A DNA stretch of 32,389 nucleotides from an uncultured Cellvibrionales bacterium (lineage in GTDB: Bacteria; Pseudomonadota; Gammaproteobacteria; Pseudomonadales; Porticoccaceae), in contig CAJWFB010000014.1 of NCBI GenBank assembly GCA_913031645.1, positions 1 to 32,389 of the forward strand, read 5' to 3'. The notes beneath the pieces were generated by a model. It ran no database searches. It saw only the letters and a program-made list of their open reading frames with translations, and was not told the origin of the DNA. The first letter of the stretch is position 1. The number at the start of each line of letters is the position of its first letter. Positions 1 to 8,572 of this stretch are shown here, piece after piece. The translations under genes were made by a program, and so were the position numbers.

Positions 1-2
1 AA

Positions 3-146
3 ACCAAAATTGAGGTGTCCGGTAATATTACCCATGAAACCGTGCAGCACTATATGAGCTCTGCGGTGAACTACATTTCATCCGGTAGCCTAACCAAGCA
101 TGTGCAGGCAGTGGATTTGTCCATGCGGCTGCTTACAAAATATTAG
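3..146 (+). CDS. nadC: Quinolinate phosphoribosyltransferase, C-terminal end only (5' part outside window)
   Basis: The window opens inside a plus-strand reading frame with 47 codons before a TAG stop. The translated tail contains an EVSGNIT segment, then NYISSGSLTKHV and VDLSMRL. These match the last part of the NadC barrel, where the family carries an E-x-SGG-like strand, a D/N-YIS-x-G-x-LT stretch and a closing LDLS-R motif. NadC makes nicotinate mononucleotide from quinolinate and PRPP in cytosolic NAD synthesis. In pseudomonads nadC lies next to the pilA-pilB-pilC-pilD locus, and here a pilC remnant and pilD follow, which supports the call. Only the C terminus is visible, so catalytic residues cannot be checked. 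Confidence 0.82.
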   Translation, partial: TKIEVSGNITHETVQHYMSSAVNYISSGSLTKHVQAVDLSMRLLTKY

Positions 147-172
147 GACCTGAGAGTATTCAAAAGCAGAGT

Positions 173-244
173 ACCGTAGTAGTTATTGGTGGTCTAATGA
201 TTGCCATGTATCTGCCAATATTTCAATTGGGCAATGTGTTCTAA
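173..244 (+). pseudogene. pilC: Relic of the 3' end of pilC (type IV pilus inner-membrane protein)
   Basis: In the frame ending at the TAA at 242-244, the codons read TVVVIGGLMIAMYLPIF followed by QLGNVF and stop. This is the typical extreme C terminus of PilC/GspF proteins (last membrane helix, then AMYLPIF-x-LG). No start codon, ribosome site or other part of pilC is present: recognisable homology fades upstream of about 173, and nadC ends at 146. pilC normally lies directly upstream of pilD, as this fragment does. I infer that a deletion removed pilA, pilB and most of pilC, leaving about 70 bp. I cannot see whether the rest of the pilus locus moved elsewhere. Confidence 0.75.
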
Positions 245-259
245 AAATGGCGGTTGGAC

Positions 260-268
260 TGCTATAAT
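260..268 (+). promoter_or_regulatory. Extended -10 promoter for pilD
   Basis: A perfect TATAAT at 263-268 is preceded by TG one base upstream (260-261), the extended -10 arrangement that can work without a good -35. No convincing -35 hexamer lies 16-18 bp upstream. The expected start near 275 would give a leader of about 35 nt with an AAAGGG ribosome site at 294-299 before the pilD ATG at 310. The element sits just after the pilC remnant and probably lets pilD, coaE and yacG be expressed without the lost pilus genes. Confidence 0.55.
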
Positions 269-309
269 TTCGCTAGCACTATCTCTAACCGCCAAAGGGT
301 CTGCCCAAC

Positions 310-1185
310 ATGATTAATGTTTTATTCCAGAGCATCACTCCTGAGGTATTTGTGGGCCTGGCTTTTTGCTTCGGCTTGGTGGTGGGTAGCTTTTTGAACG
401 TAGTCATTCTAAGGCTACCGCAGCAACTTTATGCGCAGTGGAAAGAACAATCTGAAGAGTTTTTGAGGGTTCCTCAAACTGCGCAAGATGGCCCTGTTGA
501 AACTATTCTGCGGCCTCCCTCAAAATGCTCTGAGTGCGGGTATGCCATAAAACCATGGCAAAATATTCCGTTGTTAAGTTATCTGCTATTGAGGGGCCGT
601 TGCGCAAACTGCTCGACCTCCATATCCATGCAGTACCCGCTGGTAGAGTTATTGACCGGTATCATGGTTGCGGTAACTGCCTGCTACTACAGTGGCCAAG
701 TCGGCGTGCTTTATGCAGTATTTTTTACCCTAATGCTGATAGCTCTTGCAGGTATTGACGTTAGAGAAAAACTACTGCCTGATCAAATGACTTTGCCACT
801 ATTGTGGGTCGGTCTTATTGCTAATCTCAATGGGTTTTTTGTCCCTCTTCCAGATGCCGTTTTGGGCACCATCGCAGGCTATTTGGCTCTATGGTCGGTT
901 TATTGGTTGTTTAAACTGATGACTGGAAAAGAAGGTATGGGTTATGGTGATTTCAAGTTGCTCGCCGCCTTAGGCGCTTGGCTCGGTTGGCAGATGCTAC
1001 CACTTGTCATCTTACTCTCAAGCATTGTGGGTGCGCTGATGGGTATTTTTATGATTATCGTTGGCGGGAAAGATCGCAATTTACAAATTCCATTCGGGCC
1101 ATTTCTCGCAGCAGCAGGATGGATTGCTTTAATATGGGGTGATAAGATCATGAGAGATTATTCGTCTGCCTTCAGTTTGTATTAG
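310..1185 (+). CDS. pilD: Prepilin peptidase / N-methyltransferase
   Basis: This 291-residue polytopic membrane protein cleaves the leader of type IV prepilins and type II secretion pseudopilins and methylates the new N terminus. The N-terminal GSFLNVVI-RLP segment is followed by a cytoplasmic loop with two zinc-type pairs, Cys73/Cys76 and Cys98/Cys101. The two catalytic aspartates of the GxGD/A24 peptidase family are visible as Asp150 in GIDVREKLLPD and Asp214 in GYGDFK. The length (the family is about 290) and residue spacing are typical, so the enzyme looks intact. It heads a plus-strand run with coaE and yacG. pilA, pilB and pilC are missing upstream apart from a relic, so its substrates must be encoded elsewhere, for example pseudopilins of a type II system. 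Confidence 0.95.
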   Translation: MINVLFQSITPEVFVGLAFCFGLVVGSFLNVVILRLPQQLYAQWKEQSEEFLRVPQTAQDGPVETILRPPSKCSECGYAIKPWQNIPLLSYLLLRGRCANCSTSISMQYPLVELLTGIMVAVTACYYSGQVGVLYAVFFTLMLIALAGIDVREKLLPDQMTLPLLWVGLIANLNGFFVPLPDAVLGTIAGYLALWSVYWLFKLMTGKEGMGYGDFKLLAALGAWLGWQMLPLVILLSSIVGALMGIFMIIVGGKDRNLQIPFGPFLAAAGWIALIWGDKIMRDYSSAFSLY

Positions 1186-1223
1186 GTAAGGCTCCAACGC
1201 TGTATTTAAAGTAGGTATTGTCT

Positions 1224-1838
1224 GTGAAAAAACACCCCTACATCGTCGGGCTCACTGGTGGTATTGGTAGCGGCAAGAGCACTGTCGCCACAGAGTTTCG
1301 GCATCTCGGTATCGCTACAGTAGATGCAGACTATGCCTCCCGTGCAGTGGTGGAACCTAATATGCCCGCACTGACAGACATTGCCATGCATTTCGGTAAA
1401 GACATTGTCCTTCCCAACGGACAACTCAACAGAGCTAAACTGCGGGAAATTATCTTCGCAGATGCTGATCAAAAAACCTGGCTAGAGGCTCTGTTACACC
1501 CATTGATTAGCGAGTGGGTCATTGCGCAGCTGGCATCCGCGAGCAGTGAATATGTGATATTGGAATCACCGCTACTCTTTGAAACAGACCAACACCTATT
1601 GGTGAATACGGTATTGCTAGTTGACCTGCCCGTGGATCAGCAGATTGAGCGCGCGTCATCCAGAGACGGCAATGATAAGCAGCAAATAGAACGTATTATT
1701 GCCAGTCAAATGTCTCGACAGGACAAGTTAAACAAGGCTAATTGGGTCTTTGATAATGCGTTAAATCAAGGTACGATGAAGGCCAGAATTGAGGGCCTAC
1801 ACAGCGAATTTATGGCGCTTGCTCAGTCAACTAATTAA
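1224..1838 (+). CDS. coaE: Dephospho-CoA kinase
   Basis: CoaE phosphorylates the ribose 3'-hydroxyl of dephospho-CoA, the last step of coenzyme A synthesis, in the cytosol. The protein opens with the P-loop GGIGSGKST, followed by VDADYASR, a DxD-like substrate segment, and HPLI and ESPLLFE motifs usual for the family; 204 residues is normal. The open frame can start at a TTG at 1218, but the AGTAGG ribosome site (1210-1215) lies only 2 nt from it. It is 8 nt from the GTG at 1224, so I chose the GTG, giving a start of [13 protein letters not shown]. The gene lies 38 nt after pilD and 11 nt before yacG, the usual pilD-coaE-yacG order. Confidence 0.93.
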   Translation: MKKHPYIVGLTGGIGSGKSTVATEFRHLGIATVDADYASRAVVEPNMPALTDIAMHFGKDIVLPNGQLNRAKLREIIFADADQKTWLEALLHPLISEWVIAQLASASSEYVILESPLLFETDQHLLVNTVLLVDLPVDQQIERASSRDGNDKQQIERIIASQMSRQDKLNKANWVFDNALNQGTMKARIEGLHSEFMALAQSTN

Positions 1839-1849
1839 CGGTTTTTACT

Positions 1850-2041
1850 ATGGCTACTATTGTTCAATGCCCTACCTGCAGCGTCGATGTTCCCTGGGTA
1901 AACGAACAAAAATACCGCCCTTTTTGCGGTGAGCGTTGTCAGCTGATTGATTTTGGCGACTGGGCAACAGAAAGTTTTCGAGTGGCGGGTGAGCCGGCTA
2001 TCGATGAGGCATCCCTTGGGCCCGATGAGATGGATTCTTAG
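1850..2041 (+). CDS. yacG: DNA gyrase inhibitor YacG, zinc-binding
   Basis: This is a 63-residue protein with four cysteines, Cys7/Cys10 in QCPTC and Cys26/Cys30 in FCGERC. They form the single treble-clef zinc site of the YacG family, and the acidic, flexible C-terminal tail is also typical. In E. coli YacG binds GyrB and blocks DNA binding by gyrase; that function is transferred by family. The gene follows coaE by 11 nt and closes the plus-strand block. It converges on mutT with an 18-nt gap in which I see no terminator hairpin. Confidence 0.93.
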   Translation: MATIVQCPTCSVDVPWVNEQKYRPFCGERCQLIDFGDWATESFRVAGEPAIDEASLGPDEMDS

Positions 2042-2059
2042 GCTGCTGGGTCCTTGGTC

Positions 2060-2476
2060 TTACTGTGTGCCGAGCAACTCTTTCAGGATAGGTTGATTGG
2101 CCGCTGGAAAATCATAATTAGGAAGTTCAGCCATTGGTACCCAGCGAATCTCCTGTCCTTCCAATCCCTCGGGGTTACCTTCATATTTTGTGACCTTCCA
2201 AATATCTAAGGTGATATTTTTGTCGGTATAATCATGACGTATTTGCATCATAGGCGAGGCGCTGATCACTGTGATATTGAGCTCTTCTAAGAGTTCTCGG
2301 ACAAGACTTTGATGGTGAGTCTCGCTCCTCTCTACCTTACCGCCAGGAAATTCCCACAAACCGCCTTGATGTAAATGGTCGGCACGACGAGCGATTAAAA
2401 TATGGTTGTTATCAGAGTGCGTCAAGGCCTTACCATCACGAAAAATAACCCCTGCAACCACTTGAATACGTTTCAT
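2060..2476 (-). CDS. mutT: Nudix hydrolase, MutT-type (8-oxo-dGTP diphosphatase)
   Basis: MutT hydrolyses oxidised guanine nucleotides so they are not built into DNA. The Nudix box runs from Gly46 to Ile68: Gly46, Glu52, then REL-x-EE at 60-65. All metal-binding glutamates are present; the usual glycine near the end is Asn67. I start at the ATG at 2476, giving MKRIQVVAGVI, which fits the family; the frame also allows a GTG at 2488 that adds four residues. At 138 residues it is a stand-alone Nudix domain. In pseudomonads the gene at this place is often fused to a thiamine-phosphate-synthase-like domain, which is absent here. It follows argJ closely and probably shares its transcript. Confidence 0.88.
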   Translation of the reverse strand: MKRIQVVAGVIFRDGKALTHSDNNHILIARRADHLHQGGLWEFPGGKVERSETHHQSLVRELLEELNITVISASPMMQIRHDYTDKNITLDIWKVTKYEGNPEGLEGQEIRWVPMAELPNYDFPAANQPILKELLGTQ

Positions 2477-2493
2477 AGAGTCAGTCACTTCAA

Positions 2494-3699
2494 CTAGGTT
2501 CTGTACTCAGCGTTAATGCGCACATATTCATTAGTAAGATCAGTTGTCCATACTGTTTCGGAGACACTGCCGCGGTTTAGGCGAACCCGGATCTCAATAT
2601 CCTCAGGCTGCATGGCGGCTTTACCGGCTTCTTCACTGTAGGAAGAGGCTCGAGCACCATGATCTGCAATCAATACCGCGTTAAGTAACAATTGCACTTC
2701 GTTCACATCCAGATCGGAAACTCCTGAGCGCCCAATAGCCGCCAAGATTCGTCCCCAGTTTGGGTCAGATGCTGACAGGGCTGTTTTGACCAGCGGTGAC
2801 TCTGCGATAGTATAGGCAACCTGCAATGCCTCAGCCTGACTCGCTGCACTTTCTATCACCACAGAGACAAATTTGGTTGCTCCCTCACCATCGCGAATAA
2901 TTGCTTGGGCCAGATCGATAAACACTGTGCACAACTGCTCAACAAAATGTTCGAAAGTGGTCTCATCAATAGACACGCCACTGGCCCCTGTGGCAACCAG
3001 AACAACTGAGTCATTTGTAGAGGTATCGCTATCCACGGTAATTCGATTGAACGAAGCGTCGGTCGCTAATGCTAACGCGCGATGTAACAGCTCATCATCG
3101 ACTGCCGCATCAGTTGCCACATAGGCCAACATTGTCGCCATATTAGGCTTAATCATCCCAGAACCTTTGGCGATACCGGTTATAGTGATGGGCGTATCAT
3201 CACCAAATTGCACACTGCTGCCTTTAGCTCGGGTATCAGTGGTTAAGATACCCTCAGCGGCTTCAGCCCAACCAGATTCACTGAGGTTGTCAAAGGCTGC
3301 GGGCAATCCAGCGAGCAATCTATCCATTGGCATTGGCTCACCAATCACGCCAGTTGAGAATGGCATGATAGTATCAATATCAACGCTGGCCAACGCCGCC
3401 AGATTACTGCACGTGAGGGTTGCATCCAACAGCCCCTGCTCCCCCGTACCGGCATTGGCATTGCCAGTGTTAGTTACAAGGTAACGAGGTCGACACCGCA
3501 ATAGCCGTTGCTTGCAAACGATCACTGGCGCTGCGCAAAAGGCATTTTTAGTGAAAAGTGCGGCGACAGAACTGCCCTCACTGACTTCCATAATAACCAA
3601 GTCAGGTCTGCCAGGGGTTTTGATCCCCGCGCTGGTCGTCCCCAATTTGAATCCAGCGACTGGATGCAGTTGTGGTAGATCTGATTTACCTGTGGCCAT
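2494..3699 (-). CDS. argJ: Bifunctional glutamate N-acetyltransferase / ornithine acetyltransferase
   Basis: ArgJ moves the acetyl group from N-acetylornithine to glutamate, closing the acetyl cycle of arginine synthesis; many members also use acetyl-CoA. The 401-residue protein contains the self-cleavage motif KGSGMIKPNMATML, with Thr189 as the expected new N-terminal nucleophile after autoproteolysis between Ala188 and Thr189. The preceding TTDTRAKG and the later DSDTSTNDS segments are also family hallmarks. It starts 23 nt after the secA stop and ends 17 nt before the mutT ATG, so the three are likely co-transcribed. The secA-argJ-mutT order is the usual one in pseudomonad relatives. Whether it is mono- or bifunctional cannot be told from sequence alone. 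Confidence 0.95.
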   Translation of the reverse strand: MATGKSDLPQLHPVAGFKLGTTSAGIKTPGRPDLVIMEVSEGSSVAALFTKNAFCAAPVIVCKQRLLRCRPRYLVTNTGNANAGTGEQGLLDATLTCSNLAALASVDIDTIMPFSTGVIGEPMPMDRLLAGLPAAFDNLSESGWAEAAEGILTTDTRAKGSSVQFGDDTPITITGIAKGSGMIKPNMATMLAYVATDAAVDDELLHRALALATDASFNRITVDSDTSTNDSVVLVATGASGVSIDETTFEHFVEQLCTVFIDLAQAIIRDGEGATKFVSVVIESAASQAEALQVAYTIAESPLVKTALSASDPNWGRILAAIGRSGVSDLDVNEVQLLLNAVLIADHGARASSYSEEAGKAAMQPEDIEIRVRLNRGSVSETVWTTDLTNEYVRINAEYRT

Positions 3700-3722
3700 C
3701 TGAATGTCCTATATTTCCCTCA

Positions 3723-6524
3723 CTAAATTTTACCGCAGCACTGTTTAAATTTCTTGCCTGACCCACAGGGACAAGGGTCATTTCGACCGACTTTAGGCCC
3801 TTGTCGCATCACCGGTTGCTGAGCCGGTTGTGCACTTTCGTCTGCTTCGGCTCCAGTCATCCCAGACGCATCAGCATGCTGATACTCACGGTTACTCTGC
3901 TCGCGGCGACGCTGCTCTTGAAGACGGGTCATGTCCTCTTCGCTAGCGACCTCAATATGACTTAAGTAGCGAATAGTGTCAGTTTTGATGTTGCCCAGTA
4001 AGTCTTCAAACAGACCAAAGGATTCACGCTTGTACTCTTGCTTAGGATTTTTTTGCGCATAAGCTCTAAGGCCAATACCTTGACGCAGTTGATCCATACT
4101 CGCGAGATGCTCTTTCCAAAGGTTGTCTAGCACCTGCAACATGATTTGTCGCTCGACCTCACGCATTTGGTCACCCACATGGGCGTAACGGTCAATGTAA
4201 GCTTGCTGTAATTGTGCGCCAATTCTATTCCGCAACTCGCCTTCTTCAAGACGATCGTCTTCATCCAACCACTGTTGTACTGTTACCTGCTGAGCAAACT
4301 CCGCTGCCAATGCTTTTTGTAAGCCCTCCACATCCCACTGTTCTTCGATACTCATGGGTGGGATATAGGTACTAATACATTGCTCAACGACGTCAGCACG
4401 TACGTTGGTAATAATGTCTGAGATATCATCGTCTTCAAGTAGATCGTTGCGCTGCTGATAGATTACCTGGCGCTGATCATTAGCAACGTCATCATATTCG
4501 AGCAGGTGTTTACGAATGTCAAAGTTACGACCTTCAACTTTGCGCTGCGCTTTAATAATGGCGTTGTCCACCATGCGATGTTCGATCGCCTCACCGTGTT
4601 CCATACCCATGCGTCGCATCATATTTCTCACGGTGTCAGAGGCAAATAGCCGCATCAATGGATCTTCAAGAGAGAGATAAAAGCGTGATACACCCGGGTC
4701 ACCTTGACGGCCAGAACGACCACGTAGCTGGTTATCGATGCGGCGCGATTCGTGCCGCTCTGTGGCGACTATGTGCAATCCGCCTGCCTCAATCACTTTG
4801 GCATGACGCTCGGTCCAATCTTGCTTCAAAGCATCGATCTTACTCTCAGTCGTGCCCTTCTTTTGTTTCAGCTCTTTCAATTCAGCATCGAGGTTTCCAC
4901 CTAAAACAATGTCTGTACCGCGCCCTGCCATGTTGGTAGCAATAGTGACCGCACCAGGGCGACCTGCATTGACGATAATACTCGCCTCTAACTCGTGTTG
5001 TTTGGCGTTGAGTACACTGTGTTTAATCTTGGCTTTTTTAAGCATCCCTGATAATAGCTCTGAGGTTTCAACCGAGGCAGTACCTACAAGTACGGGTGCT
5101 CCCTTGTCGACGATTTCTTGAATATCAGAGATAACTGTTTCAAATTTTTCCTCTTGGCTGAGGAATACCAGATCATTAAGGTCTATTCGCACCACATCGA
5201 CATTGGTCGGAATGACCATGACCCGCAGGCCATAAATTTGGTCAAACTCATATGCTTCTGTATCTGCGGTTCCGGTCATGCCTGACAATTTGTGATAGAG
5301 CCGAAAGTAATTCTGAAAAGTCGTGGAGGCCAACGTCTGACTCTCTTGCTGAATAACCAAACCTTCTTTTGCTTCGATTGCCTGGTGCAAACCTTCTGAC
5401 AGACGCCGGCCGGCCATAGTTCTGCCTGTATGTTCATCAATTAACACCGCTTGGCCTTCTTGAATAATATATTCAACATCACGGTGGAACAGATTTTTGG
5501 CTCGCAAGGCAGAATTTACGTGATGCAACAAACCGAGATTACTTGGCTGATAGACACTTTGGTCCTGTTCTAGAAGTCCTTGTTTGATGAGGATTTCTTC
5601 AATTTTCTGATGTCCATCTTCGGTTAATTCAATACTTCTGGATTTCTCATCAACGACAAAATCACCGATCACCGGTGCATCTGGGTCAGCGTCTGCAGAA
5701 CCTTCCAAGTCATCACTTTCTTCCACAGCGACTAGCTGAGAAGTAAGGCCACTCATGGTTTTGTACAACTCAGAACTGTCTTGAGCTGCACCGGAAATCA
5801 CTAGTGGTGTGCGCGCCTCATCAATCAGGATTGAATCCACCTCATCAATAATCGCAAACCCGAGCCCACGCTGTGATTTGTCCTCAAGGCGCAAGGCCAT
5901 GTTGTCTCGTAAATAATCAAAACCAAATTCATTATTGGTGCCATAGGTAATATCAGCGGCATAGGACTGCTGCCGAGCGCTAGGCTGGAGTTCTCCCCCG
6001 TCGTCGGCTGCCAAATAAAATGAGTTTGGGCTATCGGCGCCTTGATATGACTGGATAACACCCACAGACATGCCCAACGCTTGATAGAGAGGTGCCATCC
6101 ATTGCGCATCACGTCGTGCCAAGTAATCATTAACAGTGATAACATGCACAGCATCACCCGATAGCGCATTTAAATATGCCGCGAGGGTGGCCACTAAGGT
6201 TTTACCTTCACCGGTGCGCATCTCGGCAATCTTCCCCTGATGCAGTGATAATCCACCAATCATTTGGACATCGAAATGCCGCATACCGAGAACTCTCTGA
6301 GAGGTCTCTCGAACCACAGCGAAGGCTCTTGGTAAAATCTGGTCTAAGGTTTCTCCTACCGCAAGCCGATCGCGCAGAGCTGTTGTTTGAGCTTGAAGGT
6401 CTGAATCGCTCAATAATTTAAGCTCTTCCTCCAACGCGTTAATTTTAGTCACGATTTTGCGCATTTGGCGCAAGTCACGATCATTACTAGTACCGAAAAT
6501 ATTTTTGAGCAATTTGGCGAACAT
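3723..6524 (-). CDS. secA: Preprotein translocase ATPase SecA
   Basis: SecA is the ATP-driven motor that pushes unfolded proteins through SecYEG. Visible parts are the Walker A MRTGEGKT at 102-109, the Walker B/DEAD-like [16 protein letters not shown], the helicase motif [11 protein letters not shown], the [11 protein letters not shown] motif, and a C-terminal zinc domain [13 protein letters not shown] that binds SecB and lipid. The open frame extends upstream to a TTG at 6557. I place the start at the ATG at 6524, because [11 protein letters not shown]-x-x-NDRDLR matches known SecA N termini and a GGAA site lies 8 nt upstream; this gives 933 residues. No secM-like gene precedes it. A small hairpin with a T-run lies in its leader. 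Confidence 0.97.
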   Translation of the reverse strand: MFAKLLKNIFGTSNDRDLRQMRKIVTKINALEEELKLLSDSDLQAQTTALRDRLAVGETLDQILPRAFAVVRETSQRVLGMRHFDVQMIGGLSLHQGKIAEMRTGEGKTLVATLAAYLNALSGDAVHVITVNDYLARRDAQWMAPLYQALGMSVGVIQSYQGADSPNSFYLAADDGGELQPSARQQSYAADITYGTNNEFGFDYLRDNMALRLEDKSQRGLGFAIIDEVDSILIDEARTPLVISGAAQDSSELYKTMSGLTSQLVAVEESDDLEGSADADPDAPVIGDFVVDEKSRSIELTEDGHQKIEEILIKQGLLEQDQSVYQPSNLGLLHHVNSALRAKNLFHRDVEYIIQEGQAVLIDEHTGRTMAGRRLSEGLHQAIEAKEGLVIQQESQTLASTTFQNYFRLYHKLSGMTGTADTEAYEFDQIYGLRVMVIPTNVDVVRIDLNDLVFLSQEEKFETVISDIQEIVDKGAPVLVGTASVETSELLSGMLKKAKIKHSVLNAKQHELEASIIVNAGRPGAVTIATNMAGRGTDIVLGGNLDAELKELKQKKGTTESKIDALKQDWTERHAKVIEAGGLHIVATERHESRRIDNQLRGRSGRQGDPGVSRFYLSLEDPLMRLFASDTVRNMMRRMGMEHGEAIEHRMVDNAIIKAQRKVEGRNFDIRKHLLEYDDVANDQRQVIYQQRNDLLEDDDISDIITNVRADVVEQCISTYIPPMSIEEQWDVEGLQKALAAEFAQQVTVQQWLDEDDRLEEGELRNRIGAQLQQAYIDRYAHVGDQMREVERQIMLQVLDNLWKEHLASMDQLRQGIGLRAYAQKNPKQEYKRESFGLFEDLLGNIKTDTIRYLSHIEVASEEDMTRLQEQRRREQSNREYQHADASGMTGAEADESAQPAQQPVMRQGPKVGRNDPCPCGSGKKFKQCCGKI

Positions 6525-6548
6525 ACTATTTATTCCATTAACAGGCAG

Positions 6549-6574
6549 AAAAAACAAGGATTTACTTTATCCCT
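6549..6574 (-). terminator. Small hairpin plus T-run in the secA leader, possible attenuator
   Basis: Read on the minus strand, AGGGAT (6574-6569) pairs with ATCCTT (6561-6556) across a 7-nt loop, with one G-U pair. After a single G come six T residues (6554-6549). This has the form of a weak intrinsic terminator. It lies between the M23 peptidase stop (6601) and the secA ATG (6524). The stem is short, so read-through is likely and the feature may be chance. Confidence 0.3.
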
Positions 6575-6600
6575 GAGACATACAAGCTTGATCAGAGGAG

Positions 6601-7542
6601 TTAACGGTGGGTGTTGCGTATGTAGGTGGCTGGGTCGACTGTTCGACCATTCTTGAAGACTTCGAAGTGGACATGAGGCCCAGTAGAGCGACCCGAACTG
6701 CCCATTTGGGCGATAACTTGACCTTTATTAACAATAGCGCCTAATTCCGCCAAATTCTTATCATTGTGGGCATAGCGGGTAACAAATCCATCGCTGTGGC
6801 TAATTTCCACCATCAATCCATAACCATGGCGCTTTTCAGATGCGGTGACGACGCCTGATGCCACTGCGATTATCTCATCACCATGCTGGCCCGCAAAATC
6901 AACACCGGCATGCCATTGGTTTTTACCGTGGAATGGATCAATTCGCATACCATAGTCGGAAGACATCCAGCCTTTCTTTACAGGGCGTCCCGCGACAAGC
7001 TGTTGGTTCTTCAATTTATTGTCGGACAACATGGACTGTAATATCTGCAGTTGTGACTCTCGGCTAGTGATTGAGCTATCCAACTTAGCAAACATTGCAG
7101 ATACTTTGTTTTGTATGTCTACTTGCTCAGCGATCTGTGTTTGCGCCTGACTCACGGGACCACCCAAACCCGGGGTCGTTGAGAAGTCAAACTCTCCATC
7201 GTCAAGGCTAGCAACTTGAGTTAACCGCTCGCCAAGCGCGTCGAGACGAACCAATCTCGAACGCAATTTGGCTAACTTAAGCGTCATCGCAGACAGCGAG
7301 GTTTCTAACTGATCTCTTCCCGAGTCAACTTCATCCTGCTGGAGGACAATCTGATGTTGCATTTCGACGATGCTATTATCAAAAAGTAACTGCCAACGGC
7401 CATCAGCGATCTTGACGCCCAATATTCCGCCAGCGGCAAGTGGCAAGCCGAGCAAAATAATCGACAAGAGGCACTTAGTCCAAGTATTCAGACGTATGGT
7501 CCGAACTTTTTCGGCATGCTGACTAATGAAAATTATTTTCAC
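6601..7542 (-). CDS. Membrane-anchored M23 (LytM-type) peptidase
   Basis: This is a 313-residue protein with a short cytoplasmic N terminus, one membrane helix at about 22-43, a coiled-coil-like region at about 55-180 and a C-terminal M23 domain from about 195. The zinc and catalytic residues are present: His211 and Asp215 in HAGVDF, His259 in RYAHN, and His290/His292 in GPHVHFE. It is therefore probably an active periplasmic endopeptidase cutting peptide crosslinks in peptidoglycan, unlike degenerate LytM regulators such as EnvC. The start is a GTG with a poor ribosome site, 21 nt after the lpxC stop. A similar M23 gene sits between lpxC and secA in Pseudomonas. I do not assign a gene name. 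Confidence 0.9.
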   Translation of the reverse strand: MKIIFISQHAEKVRTIRLNTWTKCLLSIILLGLPLAAGGILGVKIADGRWQLLFDNSIVEMQHQIVLQQDEVDSGRDQLETSLSAMTLKLAKLRSRLVRLDALGERLTQVASLDDGEFDFSTTPGLGGPVSQAQTQIAEQVDIQNKVSAMFAKLDSSITSRESQLQILQSMLSDNKLKNQQLVAGRPVKKGWMSSDYGMRIDPFHGKNQWHAGVDFAGQHGDEIIAVASGVVTASEKRHGYGLMVEISHSDGFVTRYAHNDKNLAELGAIVNKGQVIAQMGSSGRSTGPHVHFEVFKNGRTVDPATYIRNTHR

Positions 7543-7563
7543 GATAAACGAAAACTCAACTTA

Positions 7564-8469
7564 TTAGCTTAAATGGTTATAAGAAATTGGCATATCTTCG
7601 GGATTGTTGATAAAAGTAACAAATTCCCAAGCCTCTTTGTCTGCCATTAACGCCCGTATTGACTCGTTATTAAGGCCATGACCGGACTTGTGAGCGTCAT
7701 ATTGCCCAATAAGGCTATTACCTGCAACATAAAGATCACCAATGGCGTCAAGAATTTTATGCTTCACAAACTCATCACTGTAACGCAAACCATCTTCATT
7801 CAGAATATGGTCATCGTCAACGCCAACTGCATTATCGAGACTCGCGCCCCTTGCCAAGCCGATGGACTGCAGATATTCCATATCTTTAACAAAACCAAAC
7901 GTTCTCGCTCGACTGACTTCTTTCACGAAACTGGTACTGGAAAAATCGATGCTCGCATTCAGAGTCTGTCGACTGAGTACGGGATGATCAAACTCGATTG
8001 AGAAGTTAACCTTAAACCCATCGAATGGTGTAAAGGTAGCCACTTTATCATCTTGCGTGACAGTGACGGGTTTTTTAATTCTAATAAACTTTTTAGCGGC
8101 TTCCTGCTCGACGATGCCCGCAGATTGAATTAAGAACACGAAAGGTCCCGCGCTGCCATCCATTATTGGAATCTCTTCCGCAGAGACGTCAACCAATAGA
8201 TTATCGATACCTAACCCGGCCAATGCCGACATCAGATGCTCAATCGTGGAAATACGGGTGTCGCCACTCATGAGTGTCGTATGGAGATTAGTATCTCCGA
8301 CATTCTCAGGCGAGGCTGCTATTGAGATCATGGGGTCTAGATCTGAGCGACGGAAAACGATCCCAGTGTCTGGGTCAGCGGGATATAACGTTAGGTACAC
8401 CTTTTCTCCGGTATGAAGCCCCACACCGTTGGCACGTATGGTGTTTTTTATGGTGCGTTGTTTTATCAT
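7564..8469 (-). CDS. lpxC: UDP-3-O-acyl-N-acetylglucosamine deacetylase
   Basis: LpxC removes the N-acetyl group from UDP-3-O-acyl-GlcNAc, the committed step of lipid A synthesis. Zinc ligands are visible as His78 ([10 protein letters not shown]), His237 and Asp241 (HKILDAIGD), with the general acid His264 in HKSGHGLNN. These lie within one residue of the E. coli positions. The frame opens at a TTG at 8508, but the ATG at 8469 gives [11 protein letters not shown], the normal family start. GGGA lies 6 nt upstream, so I use that; the product is 301 residues. The C terminus ([12 protein letters not shown]) differs from the hydrophobic E. coli tail that FtsH recognises. It closes the dcw cluster after ftsZ, and its leader contains a long hairpin. 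Confidence 0.96.
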   Translation of the reverse strand: MIKQRTIKNTIRANGVGLHTGEKVYLTLYPADPDTGIVFRRSDLDPMISIAASPENVGDTNLHTTLMSGDTRISTIEHLMSALAGLGIDNLLVDVSAEEIPIMDGSAGPFVFLIQSAGIVEQEAAKKFIRIKKPVTVTQDDKVATFTPFDGFKVNFSIEFDHPVLSRQTLNASIDFSSTSFVKEVSRARTFGFVKDMEYLQSIGLARGASLDNAVGVDDDHILNEDGLRYSDEFVKHKILDAIGDLYVAGNSLIGQYDAHKSGHGLNNESIRALMADKEAWEFVTFINNPEDMPISYNHLS

Positions 8470-8507
8470 GTCCGATCCCAAAACGTGATCGTGGATGGTA
8501 ACAGACA

Positions 8508-8560
8508 AGCCCCTTTATCACCAAGATTTTTACAATCTGAGGCGAGGTGACAAGGGGGCT
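8508..8560 (-). other. Long imperfect hairpin in the ftsZ-lpxC intergenic leader
   Basis: On the minus strand the 15-nt arm at 8560-8546 (AGCCCCCTTGTCACC) pairs with the 15-nt arm at 8522-8508 (GGTGATAAAGGGGCT). There is one C-A mismatch and one G-U pair. The 23-nt loop holds an inner hairpin, AGATT against AATCT (8538-8534 with 8528-8524). It starts 12 nt after the ftsZ stop and ends 38 nt before the lpxC ATG. No T-run follows the second arm, so it is not a standard intrinsic terminator. It may mark an RNA processing or stability site, or control lpxC translation. Confidence 0.6.
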
Positions 8561-8572
8561 AAGGTCAAAATA

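Noticed and set aside
2042-2059. Bidirectional terminator between yacG and mutT
   Set aside because: The 18-nt gap contains no inverted repeat of useful length.
6525-6557. TTG-initiated 11-residue N-terminal extension of SecA
   Set aside because: The extension is not found in SecA proteins; the ATG at 6524 gives the standard N terminus and has a spaced GGAA site.
8470-8508. TTG-initiated 13-residue extension of LpxC
   Set aside because: It would run into the leader hairpin, and the ATG at 8469 gives the family N terminus with a GGGA site.
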